Assembly (NCBI RefSeq): GCF_017571495.1
Contig: NZ_JAGETZ010000008.1
Location: 1-64,000, forward strand
Length of the DNA: 64,000 bases
Source of the DNA: Hymenobacter negativus
GTDB lineage: Bacteria; Bacteroidota; Bacteroidia; Cytophagales; Hymenobacteraceae
Reading direction: 5' to 3'
Shown piece by piece: positions 15,202 through 23,914 of the stretch; positions within the stretch are counted from its first letter, which is position 1, and the number at the start of each line of letters is the position of its first letter. The notes under the pieces are model-generated. The model made no database searches. It saw only the letters and a program-made list of their open reading frames with translations, and was not told the DNA's origin. Both the position numbers and the translations under genes were made by a program.

Positions 15202-16986
15202 CTACGACTTGCGTTTGGCCTGTGCCTCGCGCTCCTGCGCAGCTTTCATGGCTTCGGCAATGCGGCCTTGCAGGCCGCCGGGCTTCTTGTCCTTGTTTTT
15301 GATTTTGTTGGCGTCGAGCTGGGCGCGGATTTTCGTGTCGTCAACAAAAGCCTTGGTAGCGACTTGCTGGGCGAAGGTGATGACGTTAGAAACGAAGTAA
15401 TACCAGGTGAGGCCCGCGGCGAAGCTATTCAGCACGAACAGGAAGATGATGGGCATCAGGTAGCTGTATGTCTTCATCGGGCCCTGCATGGCCGTGTTGG
15501 TCTGGTTGCTCTGCCAGGTCATGAGCAGGGTGGAGGCCGTCATCATCAGGGTGAAGAGGGAAACGTGGTCGCCGTACCACTTCACGTAGAAAGGTAGCTT
15601 GATGAACACGTCGTAGCTACTCAAGTCCTTGGCCCAGAGGAAACTTTGTTGGCGCAGTTCGATGGCGTTCGGGAAGAACTGGAACATGGCAAACAGAATT
15701 GGGAGCGTGAGCAGCGTAGGCACGCAGCCGCTGAGCGGGCTCACTCCGAATTCCTGGTACAGCTTCATGGTTTCCTGCTGCACCTTGGTGTTGTCGTCGC
15801 CGTGCTTGGCTTTCAGCGCGTCAATTTCCGGCTTCAGCACTTTCATGCGGGCCTGGCTTTCGTAGGTTTTGTAGGTGAGCGGCCAGGTTACCAGCTTGAT
15901 AAGCAGTACCAATAGCGCGATGATGACACCGTAGGACGAAATAAACTGCTCCAGGAAGTGGAACACCGGCAGCACCACAAACCGGTTCACCCAGCGGAAC
16001 AAGCCCCAGCCGAGGTACACGTTGCGGTCAAATTCTGGCGCAACGGCCTTCAGCGTGTTGAAAGAGTTCGGGCCAAAATAGAAGCGGTATTGGCCACGGC
16101 CCTGCTCCACCTCGGCCACCGGGATAGTAAGGGTCGAACTCAGGGTTTTGATGGTCGTGGAGTCCTCCAGATTCACATCGGCGTTGAAGGCACCGCCCGC
16201 GAAAGGCTGCTGGTCGGCGATGAGGCCTGCCACGAAGAAGTCGTGCTTGTGGGCGGCCCACTTCACCGGGCCGGCGGCCTTATATTCTTCGGGCTTCTCG
16301 CTGGCTTCGGCCAGGGCACCTTGGTCGCCGGCGGCGAGGTAGTGGTTGATGGTGGTGTGGTTGCGGTTCTGCTTGAGGTCCTGCTCGGTCTGGCGCACCT
16401 CATCCACGAAGGTGAAAGTGAGCGGTTCCTGAGCTACGGTGCGCTCCAGGCCATTCAAACGCAGGTCATACTTGAGCTCGTAGCTATTAGCGGGCAGCGT
16501 GTAGGTCTGCACGATGCTGCCGCCGGCTACGGGCGCGGTGAAGGTGAGTACCGAGCCGCCATCCGTCGATTGCGAAGCCACCGACTGGAAGTTCAAATCC
16601 GAGAACTTAACGGTTTTGCCGTCCACCGTCCGGAATTTGGTATCCATGCGGGCGCTCTTGGCATCGAACAAGTCCATCGGTTTGCCGAAGAAGGTCTTGT
16701 ACTCGCGCAGGCGCACCGCTGTGATGCGGCCACCCCGGCTGGAGAAAGCCACGCGCAGGTTTTTGTTGACCAGACTATCGGTTTTAACCACGCCGGCTGT
16801 CGTGTCGAGGGCTGCTTCCGGAGCAAGGGCCGTAGCGGGAATTGCGGGTGCTTTGGCGGCAGCAGTGGTCGCAGCCGGGGTTTTACCAGCAGCTTTTTCA
16901 TCCGGCTTCTTCGGGCTGAAGAAGAACAGGTACACGAGGAGCAAGGCCGCAATGAGGAAAAGGCCGGTTGCTGAATTTCTATCCAT
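15202..16986 (-). CDS. yidC: Membrane protein insertase YidC
   Basis: A protein of 594 residues that inserts and folds inner-membrane proteins with or without SecYEG. The N-terminal membrane segment GLFLIAALLLVYLFFF is followed by an Ala/Pro-rich stretch and the large periplasmic beta-domain (about residues 60-330). The conserved C-terminal insertase core starts at GWGLFRWVNRFVVLPVFHFLE and continues with WPLTYKTYESQARMKVLKPEI, YQEFGVSPLSGCVPTLLTLPILFAMFQFFP and YYFVSNVITFAQQ. The C-tail is very basic, as expected for ribosome contact. It lies downstream of pyrG on the same strand, an order common in the phylum. Confidence 0.96.
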   Translation of the reverse strand: MDRNSATGLFLIAALLLVYLFFFSPKKPDEKAAGKTPAATTAAAKAPAIPATALAPEAALDTTAGVVKTDSLVNKNLRVAFSSRGGRITAVRLREYKTFFGKPMDLFDAKSARMDTKFRTVDGKTVKFSDLNFQSVASQSTDGGSVLTFTAPVAGGSIVQTYTLPANSYELKYDLRLNGLERTVAQEPLTFTFVDEVRQTEQDLKQNRNHTTINHYLAAGDQGALAEASEKPEEYKAAGPVKWAAHKHDFFVAGLIADQQPFAGGAFNADVNLEDSTTIKTLSSTLTIPVAEVEQGRGQYRFYFGPNSFNTLKAVAPEFDRNVYLGWGLFRWVNRFVVLPVFHFLEQFISSYGVIIALLVLLIKLVTWPLTYKTYESQARMKVLKPEIDALKAKHGDDNTKVQQETMKLYQEFGVSPLSGCVPTLLTLPILFAMFQFFPNAIELRQQSFLWAKDLSSYDVFIKLPFYVKWYGDHVSLFTLMMTASTLLMTWQSNQTNTAMQGPMKTYSYLMPIIFLFVLNSFAAGLTWYYFVSNVITFAQQVATKAFVDDTKIRAQLDANKIKNKDKKPGGLQGRIAEAMKAAQEREAQAKRKS

Positions 16987-17123
16987 TAGTTAGTAAGGGT
17001 TGCGAAGGCGCAAAGGTACGGGGGCAAACGCCCTCGTCGGGCATAAGGGTAAAGCGGAGCAGCATGCGGCCATTCATTTGCAGAAATTGCGCTGCTCACC
17101 GCCGAATTAGGGAAGTAAACGAT

Positions 17124-17160
17124 GCCCCGGCCCTTTTGCTTTAAAGCAAAGAACCGGGGC
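17124..17160. repeat. Hairpin between pyrG and yidC
   Basis: GCCCCGG (17124-17130) pairs with CCGGGGC (17154-17160), and an inner palindrome TTGCTTTAAAGCAA lies between them. There is no T-tract on the pyrG-sense strand, so it may shape readthrough rather than stop transcription. Confidence 0.5.
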
Positions 17161-17188
17161 AGGTCAGTTTTTATGTTGGACGCTGATT

Positions 17189-18835
17189 TCAGCCCTTGCG
17201 GTGCTGGATGGCTGCCCGCACAAAGCGGGTGAACAGCGGATGGGGCTGCTCCACGGTGCTTTTCAGTTCGGGGTGGAACTGGCCAGCTACGAACCAAGGA
17301 TGCGTGGGCAACTCGATTACTTCGACCAAGCCGGTATCGGGGTTGGTGCCGGTGGCTTGCAGGCCGGCGGCTTCAAACTGCTCCAGGTACTGGTTGTTGA
17401 ACTCGTAGCGGTGGCGGTGGCGCTCGCTGATGTGGTTTTTGCCGTAAGCCTTGGCGGCGCGGGAGTTGCGGCGCAGGTCGCAGGCGTAAGCCCCGAGGCG
17501 CATGGTGCCGCCTTTCAGGGTTACGTTTTTCTGCTCTTCCATCATGGCCACCACCGGGTTGGGCGTGAGGGCGTCCATCTCGGTAGAGTTGGCGTGGGGC
17601 AGGCCGAGCACGTTGCGGGCGTATTCCACCACGGCCACTTGCATGCCCAGGCAGATGCCGAAGAACGGAATGTTGTTCTCCCGCACGTGCTTCACGGCGG
17701 CAATTTTCCCCTCAAAGCCGCGCTCACCGAAGCCAGGCGCTACCAACACGCCATCGCAGCCGTGCAGCAGGGCCGCCACGTTTTCGTGGGTGATGTTGTC
17801 AGACTGAATGCTGCGGAGCGTGACCTTGCACTCGTTCTGAGCGCCGGCGTGCACGAAGGCTTCGTTGATGGACTTGTAGGCGTCGGGGAGCTCCACATAC
17901 TTGCCTACCAGTGCGATGGTTACTTCCTCGGTCGGGTTTTTTAGCTTGCCGAGGAAGTCTTTCCAGGCTTCCAAATCGGGGTGTTGGGCGCCACCGGTCA
18001 GCTTCAGGCGCTTGATAACCCGCTCGTCGAGGCCCTCTTTGCGCATGAGCAACGGCACCGAGTAGATGCTGTCGGCATCGAGGCTTTCGATAACCGAGTT
18101 GATTTTCACGTTGCAGAACAGCGCAATTTTGCGGCGCATCTCCATCGGAATAGGGTGCTCGGAGCGGCACACCAGGATGTCGGGCTGCAGGCCGGCTTCG
18201 CGCAGGTCGCGCACCGAGTGCTGGGTGGGCTTGGTTTTGAGCTCGCCAGCGGCCTTCAGGTAGGGCAGCAGCGTGAGGTGAATCACCAGCGAATCGTACT
18301 CGGGCAGCTCCCAGCGGAGCTGGCGCACGGCCTCCACGAAGGGCAGGCTCTCGATGTCGCCGATGCAGCCGCCGATTTCGGTGATGACCACGTCGAACTG
18401 GCCGTTCTGGCCCAGCAGCAGCATGCGGCGCTTGATTTCGTCGGTGATGTGGGGCACTACCTGCACGGTTTTGCCGAGGAAGGCACCTTCGCGCTCGCGG
18501 CGGATGACGTGGTCGTAAATCCGGCCGGTCGTCACGTTGTTGGCCTGCGAGGTGGGCGTGTTCAGGAACCGCTCGTAATGGCCGAGGTCGAGGTCGGTTT
18601 CGGCCCCGTCATCGGTCACGTAGCACTCGCCGTGCTCGTACGGGTTCAGCGTACCGGGGTCGATGTTGATGTAGGGGTCGAACTTCTGGATGGTGACTCG
18701 GAACCCGCGGGCCTGCAAAAGCTTGGCCAGCGAGGCGGAAACAATTCCTTTGCCGAGTGAAGAAGTGACGCCGCCGGTAACGAAAATGAATTTCGCAGCC
18801 GACGCGGAGGGGGAGGGGGTTGGGCGTTCGGGCAT
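17189..18835 (-). CDS. pyrG: CTP synthase
   Basis: A protein of 548 residues, the normal length. It makes CTP from UTP, ATP and glutamine. The synthase domain opens KFIFVTGGVTSSLGKGI (P-loop) and continues KFDPYINIDPGTLNPYEHGECYVTDDGAETDLDLGHYERF-type motifs and EIGGCIGDIESLPFVEA. The class I glutaminase domain follows, with GFGERG, the nucleophile cysteine in FGICLGMQ and the His/Glu pair in QFHPEL. The ATG at 18835 was chosen because the upstream frame lacks family homology. The gene is divergent from the antiporter gene across a family A repeat. Confidence 0.96.
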   Translation of the reverse strand: MPERPTPSPSASAAKFIFVTGGVTSSLGKGIVSASLAKLLQARGFRVTIQKFDPYINIDPGTLNPYEHGECYVTDDGAETDLDLGHYERFLNTPTSQANNVTTGRIYDHVIRREREGAFLGKTVQVVPHITDEIKRRMLLLGQNGQFDVVITEIGGCIGDIESLPFVEAVRQLRWELPEYDSLVIHLTLLPYLKAAGELKTKPTQHSVRDLREAGLQPDILVCRSEHPIPMEMRRKIALFCNVKINSVIESLDADSIYSVPLLMRKEGLDERVIKRLKLTGGAQHPDLEAWKDFLGKLKNPTEEVTIALVGKYVELPDAYKSINEAFVHAGAQNECKVTLRSIQSDNITHENVAALLHGCDGVLVAPGFGERGFEGKIAAVKHVRENNIPFFGICLGMQVAVVEYARNVLGLPHANSTEMDALTPNPVVAMMEEQKNVTLKGGTMRLGAYACDLRRNSRAAKAYGKNHISERHRHRYEFNNQYLEQFEAAGLQATGTNPDTGLVEVIELPTHPWFVAGQFHPELKSTVEQPHPLFTRFVRAAIQHRKG

Positions 18836-18933
18836 GACGGGGGTCAAAAGTACGGCATCTGGAGTTGGAACGGGAAAAAATCTGGGCAGAGTGAGTCGGT
18901 TTGAGTGACATGAATGGCGCCGCCATAAGCTTA

Positions 18934-19036
18934 AGAACGTCATGCAGAGCACACCGAAGCACCTTTAGCGCTTCGTCAAGATGACTGAAATTAGTGTCGA
19001 GGTAAAGATGCTTTGCTGCGCTCTGCACGACGTTCT
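18934..19036. repeat. Dispersed inverted repeat, family A
   Basis: Arms 18934-18966 and 19004-19036 start AGAACGTCATGCAGAGC on one side and end GCTCTGCACGACGTTCT on the other, with about five differences over 33 bp. It occupies the divergent promoter region between pyrG and the antiporter gene, unlike most copies, which lie after stop codons. Confidence 0.8.
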
Positions 19037-19086
19037 GGTAAGGTTCTGTTTTACCTTGCATGCCTCCTGCTTCCCTTTTTTGCCTC

Positions 19087-20697
19087 ATGCTGCACGAAAG
19101 CTTACTCCTCATTCTTGGACTACTCTTCGCCGTTTTTCTGCTGGTGATGCTGGCGCAGAAGCTGCATATTTCCTATCCCATTTTCCTAGTGCTGGGCGGG
19201 CTGGGGCTGAGTTTTGTACCGGGCCTGCCGCGCATTGCCATCGCACCGGACCTGATTTTCCTGATTTTCCTGCCACCCCTGCTTTACGAAGCGGCCTGGA
19301 CTACCTCCTGGAACGACTTCTGGCGCTGGCGGCGAGCCATTGGGCTGCTGGCGTTTGGGCTGGTGGCCTTCACGTCGGGCATTGTGGCGTATGTGGCCCG
19401 AGCGGTTATTCCCGGGTTCACGCTGGGGCTGGGGTTCCTGCTCGGCGGCATTATTTCGCCACCCGATGCTGTGGCGGCTACCTCGGTGCTGCGGGGCGTG
19501 AAGGTGCCCCGGCGGGTGACGGCCATTTTGGAGGGCGAGAGTTTGATTAACGATGCCAGCAGCCTCATTGTGTTCCGGTTTGCGCTGCTGGCCGTATCGT
19601 CGGGTGTATTTGTCTGGCAGGAGGCGGCCACCAGCTTCGTGGTGGTGAGTGGCATGGGGCTGGTGGTGGGCATCCTGGTGGCTTGTGGCTTCTTTTTGCT
19701 GCACCGGTACCTGCCCACCACGCCCAGCATCAACACGGTGCTCACCTTCATGGCGCCCTACGTGATGTACCTGCTGGCTGAAGAATTCCACTTTTCAGGC
19801 GTGCTGGCGGTGGTAAGCGGCGGGCTGCTGCTTTCGCACCTCTCGCACCGCGTGTTCGATGCCAATACCCGCCTGCAGGCCAATAGCGTGTGGGCCAGCG
19901 TGAGCTTCGTGCTCAACGGATTGGTGTTCATTCTCATTGGTTTGCAACTGCCCATTGCGGTAGAAGGGCTGGGTAATTATTCCCTGCAGCAGGCCATCAC
20001 TTACGGCCTGCTGATGAGCGGCTTGGTCATTGTTATTCGCCTGCTGTGGATGTATCCGGCTGCTTTCGTGCCGCGCTATTTGAGCAGGAAAGTCCGGGAC
20101 AGCGAGCCCAGCCCCGGCTGGCAGGGCACGCTGGTGCTGGGCTGGGCGGGCATGCGCGGGGTGGTGTCGCTGGCCTCGGCGCTGTCGGTGCCGCTGATGA
20201 CGAACGACGGCCTGCAATTCCCCCAGCGCAACCTCATTCTGTTCATCACCTTCGTGGTGATTCTGGTCACGCTGGTGCTGCAGGGACTCACGCTGCCGGC
20301 CATCATCCGCTTCACCAAGCTGGCCGACCGCGACAATAGTATGCCCCTCGAAGAACAGGAAGCCGGCGTGCGTCTGCACCTGCGCACGGCCGCTGTGAAG
20401 CACCTTCAGCGCCAGTACGCCGCCGAAACAGAGTCCAATGAGCTCATTGCCCGCCTCCAGCAGCGCATGCAAACCGAAATCAACCTCACCACCCGCACCC
20501 TCAATTCGCTGGAGGTGAACGAGGCCGGCCGCGACGCCCTGCGCCAATACCACCTCGTGCTGCTTGATGTGCTGAATGTGGAGCGTGAGGCCCTGGCCCA
20601 CCTGCGCCACCACGACAGCTTCGACGATGAAGTGCTGCGCCAGCAGGAAGCCCAACTCGACCTGGACGAGGCCAAAGTGAAACACATCGAGCGATAA
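19087..20697 (+). CDS. Na+/H+ antiporter, CPA1 family
   Basis: A protein of 536 residues. Twelve or so membrane segments cover residues 1-420, followed by a soluble helical C-terminus. CPA1 signatures are IFLPPLLYEAAW, GGIISPPDAVAATSVL (the ion-binding Asp), LEGESLINDASSLIVF, FVLNGLVFILIGLQLP and WAGMRGVVSLASALS. The tail from about residue 430 is rich in Arg/Glu/Gln helices and probably senses pH or ions. It is close to the YjcE/NhaP type. An ATG at 19060 is also in frame; 19087 gives a normal hydrophobic start. It is expected to exchange cytoplasmic Na+ or K+ for protons. Confidence 0.92.
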   Translation: MLHESLLLILGLLFAVFLLVMLAQKLHISYPIFLVLGGLGLSFVPGLPRIAIAPDLIFLIFLPPLLYEAAWTTSWNDFWRWRRAIGLLAFGLVAFTSGIVAYVARAVIPGFTLGLGFLLGGIISPPDAVAATSVLRGVKVPRRVTAILEGESLINDASSLIVFRFALLAVSSGVFVWQEAATSFVVVSGMGLVVGILVACGFFLLHRYLPTTPSINTVLTFMAPYVMYLLAEEFHFSGVLAVVSGGLLLSHLSHRVFDANTRLQANSVWASVSFVLNGLVFILIGLQLPIAVEGLGNYSLQQAITYGLLMSGLVIVIRLLWMYPAAFVPRYLSRKVRDSEPSPGWQGTLVLGWAGMRGVVSLASALSVPLMTNDGLQFPQRNLILFITFVVILVTLVLQGLTLPAIIRFTKLADRDNSMPLEEQEAGVRLHLRTAAVKHLQRQYAAETESNELIARLQQRMQTEINLTTRTLNSLEVNEAGRDALRQYHLVLLDVLNVEREALAHLRHHDSFDDEVLRQQEAQLDLDEAKVKHIER

Positions 20698-20920
20698 AAT
20701 GGGGGCCGTTAGGCCGCATACATAATCCCTGGCGCGCCGCCAATAAATTATCGCAAACGATTCGAGGAATTTTAGGTCGGTTATTGGAAGGCCAAAACGC
20801 GTATTTTGATGATTTAAAGGCTGTTTCCGTGCGGGGAATCATAATGCTATAAGAAATAAGGCGAACGATAATATTGGAGCTACGTGTTACAAAACCATCT
20901 GATAATGCGTAGATTCAATC

Positions 20921-21124
20921 ATGGAACATTTCATCAAGCACCTCGCCCAAGTCTGGCATTTGAGCCCGGCTCAATACTGGCACCTGCGCCTGCTGGTAGC
21001 CATTTCTTTGGCACCACTACTGGGGGTGCTGTATGTAGTGTTTATCGATAGAACCTGGGGCAAGGCGCTGCCCAAGCACCTGCATCTCACGCTGCGGCAG
21101 AAGCCTGCGAAGAGCGCAGTGTAG
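20921..21124 (+). CDS. Small single-pass membrane protein
   Basis: An ORF of 67 codons. The product has a polar start (MEHFIKHLAQVWHLSPAQYW), one membrane helix (LRLLVAISLAPLLGVLYVVFI) and a short basic tail (KHLHLTLRQKPAKSAV). It was not recognised. It sits alone between the antiporter gene and the trans-sulfuration gene. The 220 bp upstream are AT-richer than average and contain no other ORF. Confidence 0.5.
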   Translation: MEHFIKHLAQVWHLSPAQYWHLRLLVAISLAPLLGVLYVVFIDRTWGKALPKHLHLTLRQKPAKSAV

Positions 21125-21153
21125 TTTCAAGGTAGCAGGGCTTCTGAAATACT

Positions 21154-21210
21154 ATCAGCCCGTCATGCTAGGTGCCGCCGAAGCATGCCGGGCTGATTAT
21201 TTTTTGCCGT
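21154..21210. terminator. Family A-like hairpin with T-tract
   Basis: ATCAGCCCGTCATGC (21154-21168) pairs with GCATGCCGGGCTGAT (21184-21198), one mismatch, followed at once by TATTTTTTG. The loop contains GCCGAA, the family A core. It looks like a family A element working as an intrinsic terminator for the small membrane gene. Confidence 0.65.
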
Positions 21211-21267
21211 GCTACTTGCTCCGTTTCATTCGGCCGCTATATTTGCAGCGCGCTCCCTAATCGGAGC

Positions 21268-21380
21268 ACTTATCAAGAAAGGCGGAGGGACAGGCCCTGC
21301 GATGCCTTAGCAACCAGTAGAGATACCAGGTGCTAAATCCTGTTCTAAGTCGGCTTCGGTCGGTTTGGAAGAAGATAAGT
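21268..21380 (+). ncRNA. SAM-I riboswitch (S-box) aptamer
   Basis: The conserved S-box core is present in order: CTTATCAAGA, GGCGGAGGGAC, GGCCC, TGCCTTAGCAACC and AGGTGCTAAATCC. The closing P1 stem pairs ACTTATC (21268-21274) with GATAAGT (21374-21380). The P4 region (TAAGTCGGCTTCGGTCGG) precedes the closing strand. SAM-I aptamers bind S-adenosylmethionine and switch off downstream methionine genes. The start codon of the trans-sulfuration enzyme lies 144 nt downstream on the same strand, which fits this role. Confidence 0.93.
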
Positions 21381-21425
21381 CGAAAAGATGCTTCCCGTCT
21401 GCAGCGGTGGTGCTCTTCTGACTTG

Positions 21426-21454
21426 TCGGAAGGGCTTTTTTTATGCCCTTCCGG
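21426..21454 (+). promoter_or_regulatory. Hairpin in the riboswitch expression platform
   Basis: TCGGAAGGGC (21426-21435) pairs with GCCCTTCCGG (21445-21454), and a seven-T run lies in the loop. If the 5' half instead pairs with upstream sequence near CTTCCCG (about 21391), the T-run would follow a stem and act as a terminator. This two-way pairing suits a SAM-controlled switch, but the exact alternative fold was not resolved by eye. Confidence 0.5.
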
Positions 21455-21524
21455 TGAGAAATCTTGTAAGTGCTTAGGTAACCGGGTGCGTTTTCGTCTC
21501 AACCACAAAAACGCCAAATACCTC

Positions 21525-22721
21525 ATGCAAGCCTCCACCCGCCTCATCCAGTCCTTTCCCGTCGACGAGCTAACCGGTGCCCTCTCCGTGCCGATTTACC
21601 AGACCTGTACCTTCGTGCAGGAGTCGCCGGGCGTGCACAAGGGCTTCGACTACTCCCGCACCGCCAACCCCACCCGCAGCGCCCTGGAGCAGCTGCTGGC
21701 CGGCCTCGAACACGGCCATTCGGCTTATGCCTTCGCCAGCGGCATGGCCGCCATCGATGCCGTGCTGAAGCTCCTTTCGACTGGCGACCAGATTGTGGCC
21801 ATCGACGACATCTACGGTGGGGCCTTCCGCCTGTTTGAGCACGTGTACCGCCGCTTCGGTATCGACATCGTGTATTGCGACACCGCCAATCTGGCCGAGG
21901 TGGAAGCCGCCATCACCAAGCGCACCAAGCTGGTGTGGCTGGAAACGCCTTCCAACCCCACGCTTAAAATCTCCGACATTGCCGGCCTGGCCGAGCTGGC
22001 GCACGCCGCCGGGGCGTGGCTGTGCGTCGATAATACGTTTGCCTCGCCCGTGCTGCAACAGCCCATTCTGCTGGGCGCTGATTTGGTGGTGCACAGCGCC
22101 ACCAAGTACCTGGGCGGCCACTCCGACCTCATTGCCGGGGCTGTGGTAGCGGCCACGCCCGAACTGGGCGCCCAAATCCAGTTCATCCAGAATGCCTCAG
22201 GCGCCATTCTCGGGCCGTTCGATTCGTTCCTGGTTATTCGCGGGCTCGAAACACTGCACCTGCGCATTGCCCAGCACTGCAGCGCGGCCCTGAAGGTGGC
22301 CCGCTTTCTGCAAAGCCGCCCCGAAATCAGCGCCGTGTACTATCCCGGCCTGGAATCGCACCCCAACCACGCCCTGGCCAAGCAGCAACAGCCAGATGGC
22401 TTCGGCGGCATCGTTGCGCTGGTGCTGAAGGACGATACCGTGGAAGCCGCCACACAGCTGGCCACGCGCCTGCAATACTTCAAGCTGGCCGTGAGCCTGG
22501 GCGGCGGCAAGAGTCTCGTGTGTCACTCCGCCTCTATGACGCACACGGCCATCCCGGCCGAAACGCGCCGCGCTGCCGGCTTTGCGGATAGCCTGCTGCG
22601 CCTGTCCATCGGGCTGGAAGCGGCCGATGACCTGATTGCCGACTTGACGCAGGCGCTGGACAGCCTGAATGCGCCGGCGGAATCGCCGGCTGTGCTAGAG
22701 TCGGAGGGGGCGCTGGCGTAA
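21525..22721 (+). CDS. Trans-sulfuration PLP enzyme (cystathionine gamma-synthase/lyase type)
   Basis: A protein of 398 residues of the Cys/Met-metabolism PLP family. Motifs are PIYQTCTFVQESP, YSRTANPTRSALEQLLAGLE, FASGMAAIDAVLKLL, DDIYGGAFRLF, WLETPSNPTLKISDI, CVDNTFASPVLQQP and the PLP-lysine loop HSATKYLGGHSDLIAG. SLGGGKSLVCHSASMTH lies near the end. These match cystathionine gamma-synthase (metB) or gamma/beta-lyase; sequence alone does not separate them, but control by a SAM riboswitch favours a step toward methionine. The ATG at 21525 lies after the leader RNA; the frame is open farther upstream only by chance across the riboswitch. Confidence 0.9.
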   Translation: MQASTRLIQSFPVDELTGALSVPIYQTCTFVQESPGVHKGFDYSRTANPTRSALEQLLAGLEHGHSAYAFASGMAAIDAVLKLLSTGDQIVAIDDIYGGAFRLFEHVYRRFGIDIVYCDTANLAEVEAAITKRTKLVWLETPSNPTLKISDIAGLAELAHAAGAWLCVDNTFASPVLQQPILLGADLVVHSATKYLGGHSDLIAGAVVAATPELGAQIQFIQNASGAILGPFDSFLVIRGLETLHLRIAQHCSAALKVARFLQSRPEISAVYYPGLESHPNHALAKQQQPDGFGGIVALVLKDDTVEAATQLATRLQYFKLAVSLGGGKSLVCHSASMTHTAIPAETRRAAGFADSLLRLSIGLEAADDLIADLTQALDSLNAPAESPAVLESEGALA

Positions 22722-22730
22722 CAAGGTCGT

Positions 22731-22788
22731 TTGGGCCAAAAAGCCGTCATGCCGAGCGTAGCCGAGGCATGACGGCTTTTTGGCCCAA
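22731..22788. repeat. Perfect 23-bp inverted repeat, family A
   Basis: Arms 22731-22753 and 22766-22788 match perfectly over 23 bp. The inner half is GCCGTCATGCC and the loop is GAGCGTAGCCGA, the family A core. A5 and T5 runs lie inside the arms. It starts nine bases after the trans-sulfuration gene stop. Confidence 0.9.
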
Positions 22789-22881
22789 ATGCATTGGTGG
22801 GCATGTTCAGATATAGCGGTTGGGTTTATTCTTTGTCGTTTCTTGCGGCTGATTTTATCCTTCTCTTTCCTCACTTTTTAG

Positions 22882-23802
22882 ATGAGTCTGTATTACAAAC
22901 CTTCCAATAAAATGCCCATTGGGGGCGTGCTGCTGTTTCTGCTGGTCGGGGTGCTGGCATCGGCTCTTTTGGCGTTGGTCTACATCTATGCCATTTGGTA
23001 CATCCCCTTTGTGTACATCAACGTCTTTATCTGCCTGGGCTTTGGGCTGGTACTGGGTGGAGTGCTGATGCTGCTGGCCCGTGCCGGTAAGCTGCGCAGC
23101 CCCGTTGGGGTGGGTCTGCTGGCCCTGCTAGTGGGGCTGGTGGCCGTGTATCTGGAGTGGAGCGTGTACCTGACGTTGCTGTTCAACGCCGAAGCCACCG
23201 GCACCGGGCGCGATGCCGACACCAGCACTTCGTTCAGCGCGGCCCTGTTTGCCGACGTGTTCACGCACCCAGGCACGATGTGGGAAGCCATTGGCAAAAT
23301 CAACGAAACTGGTACTTGGTCGCTGAAGGGGGCCACGCCTTCAGGCGTATTTCTGGGGATTATCTGGGTGATTGAGTTGCTGATTATTCTCGGTGGGGCC
23401 TACCTGCTGGCCCGCTCGCAGGCCGATGAGCCCTTTTCGGAGGTGGCCAATGAGTGGGCCGACGAAGAAACCCTGCCCCATCCCATTGGCTTTGCCCAGG
23501 ATGTGGCCCAGACCCGCACCGCCCTCGAAACCGGCCAGTTTCACGCTCTCACCCCGTACGTGGCCCAATCAGAAACAGACCCCTTCGCCCGCCTCAAGCT
23601 GCACCGTGCCCCCAACGACCATAATTGCCAGTACCTGACCTTGGAAAACGTCACCACCAAAATCGACGACAAAGGAAAAGCCACGCAGTCAACGGACACG
23701 GTGGTGCAGTACCTGGCCATTTCACCGGTGGCGTACGAGGAGTTAAAAAAGCGCTTCGGTACCTTGCCCGTAGCCACGCAGGAAAGCTACCCGAGCGTAT
23801 AG
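22882..23802 (+). CDS. Integral membrane protein, unknown
   Basis: A protein of 306 residues. Four hydrophobic segments are visible (about residues 13-35, 43-64, 73-100 and 155-178), the second pair separated by a polar loop holding DTSTSFSAALFADVFTHPGTMWEAIG. The C-terminal 120 residues are soluble (cytoplasmic by the usual rules), with DPFARLKLHRAPNDHNCQYLTLENVT and a final YEELKKRFG segment. No family was recognised. It stands alone, followed by a strong hairpin shared with the convergent oxidoreductase gene. Confidence 0.65.
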   Translation: MSLYYKPSNKMPIGGVLLFLLVGVLASALLALVYIYAIWYIPFVYINVFICLGFGLVLGGVLMLLARAGKLRSPVGVGLLALLVGLVAVYLEWSVYLTLLFNAEATGTGRDADTSTSFSAALFADVFTHPGTMWEAIGKINETGTWSLKGATPSGVFLGIIWVIELLIILGGAYLLARSQADEPFSEVANEWADEETLPHPIGFAQDVAQTRTALETGQFHALTPYVAQSETDPFARLKLHRAPNDHNCQYLTLENVTTKIDDKGKATQSTDTVVQYLAISPVAYEELKKRFGTLPVATQESYPSV

Positions 23803-23836
23803 CGCAGACTACGAAGTCTGCCTTACTGCTACCAAA

Positions 23837-23884
23837 GCAAAGAATCCCAGCTACCCTAAATGATGGGCGGCTGGGATTCTTTGC
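23837..23884. terminator. Hairpin between convergent genes
   Basis: A perfect 15-bp inverted repeat (GCAAAGAATCCCAGC at 23837-23851, inverted at 23870-23884) with an 18-nt loop. It lies between the stops of the membrane gene and the convergent Old Yellow Enzyme gene and probably ends both transcripts. Confidence 0.7.
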
Positions 23885-23914
23885 GTATCAGTGGTGCTAA
23901 AAGTAGCTGCCGGT

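Noticed and set aside
15958..16974. 338-codon open frame opposite yidC
   Set aside because: Same reason: yidC is complete on the other strand and the antisense product is His/Gly/Val-rich without any motif.
17201..18760. Long open frames opposite pyrG
   Set aside because: pyrG is unmistakable; the antisense translations are compositionally biased shadows.
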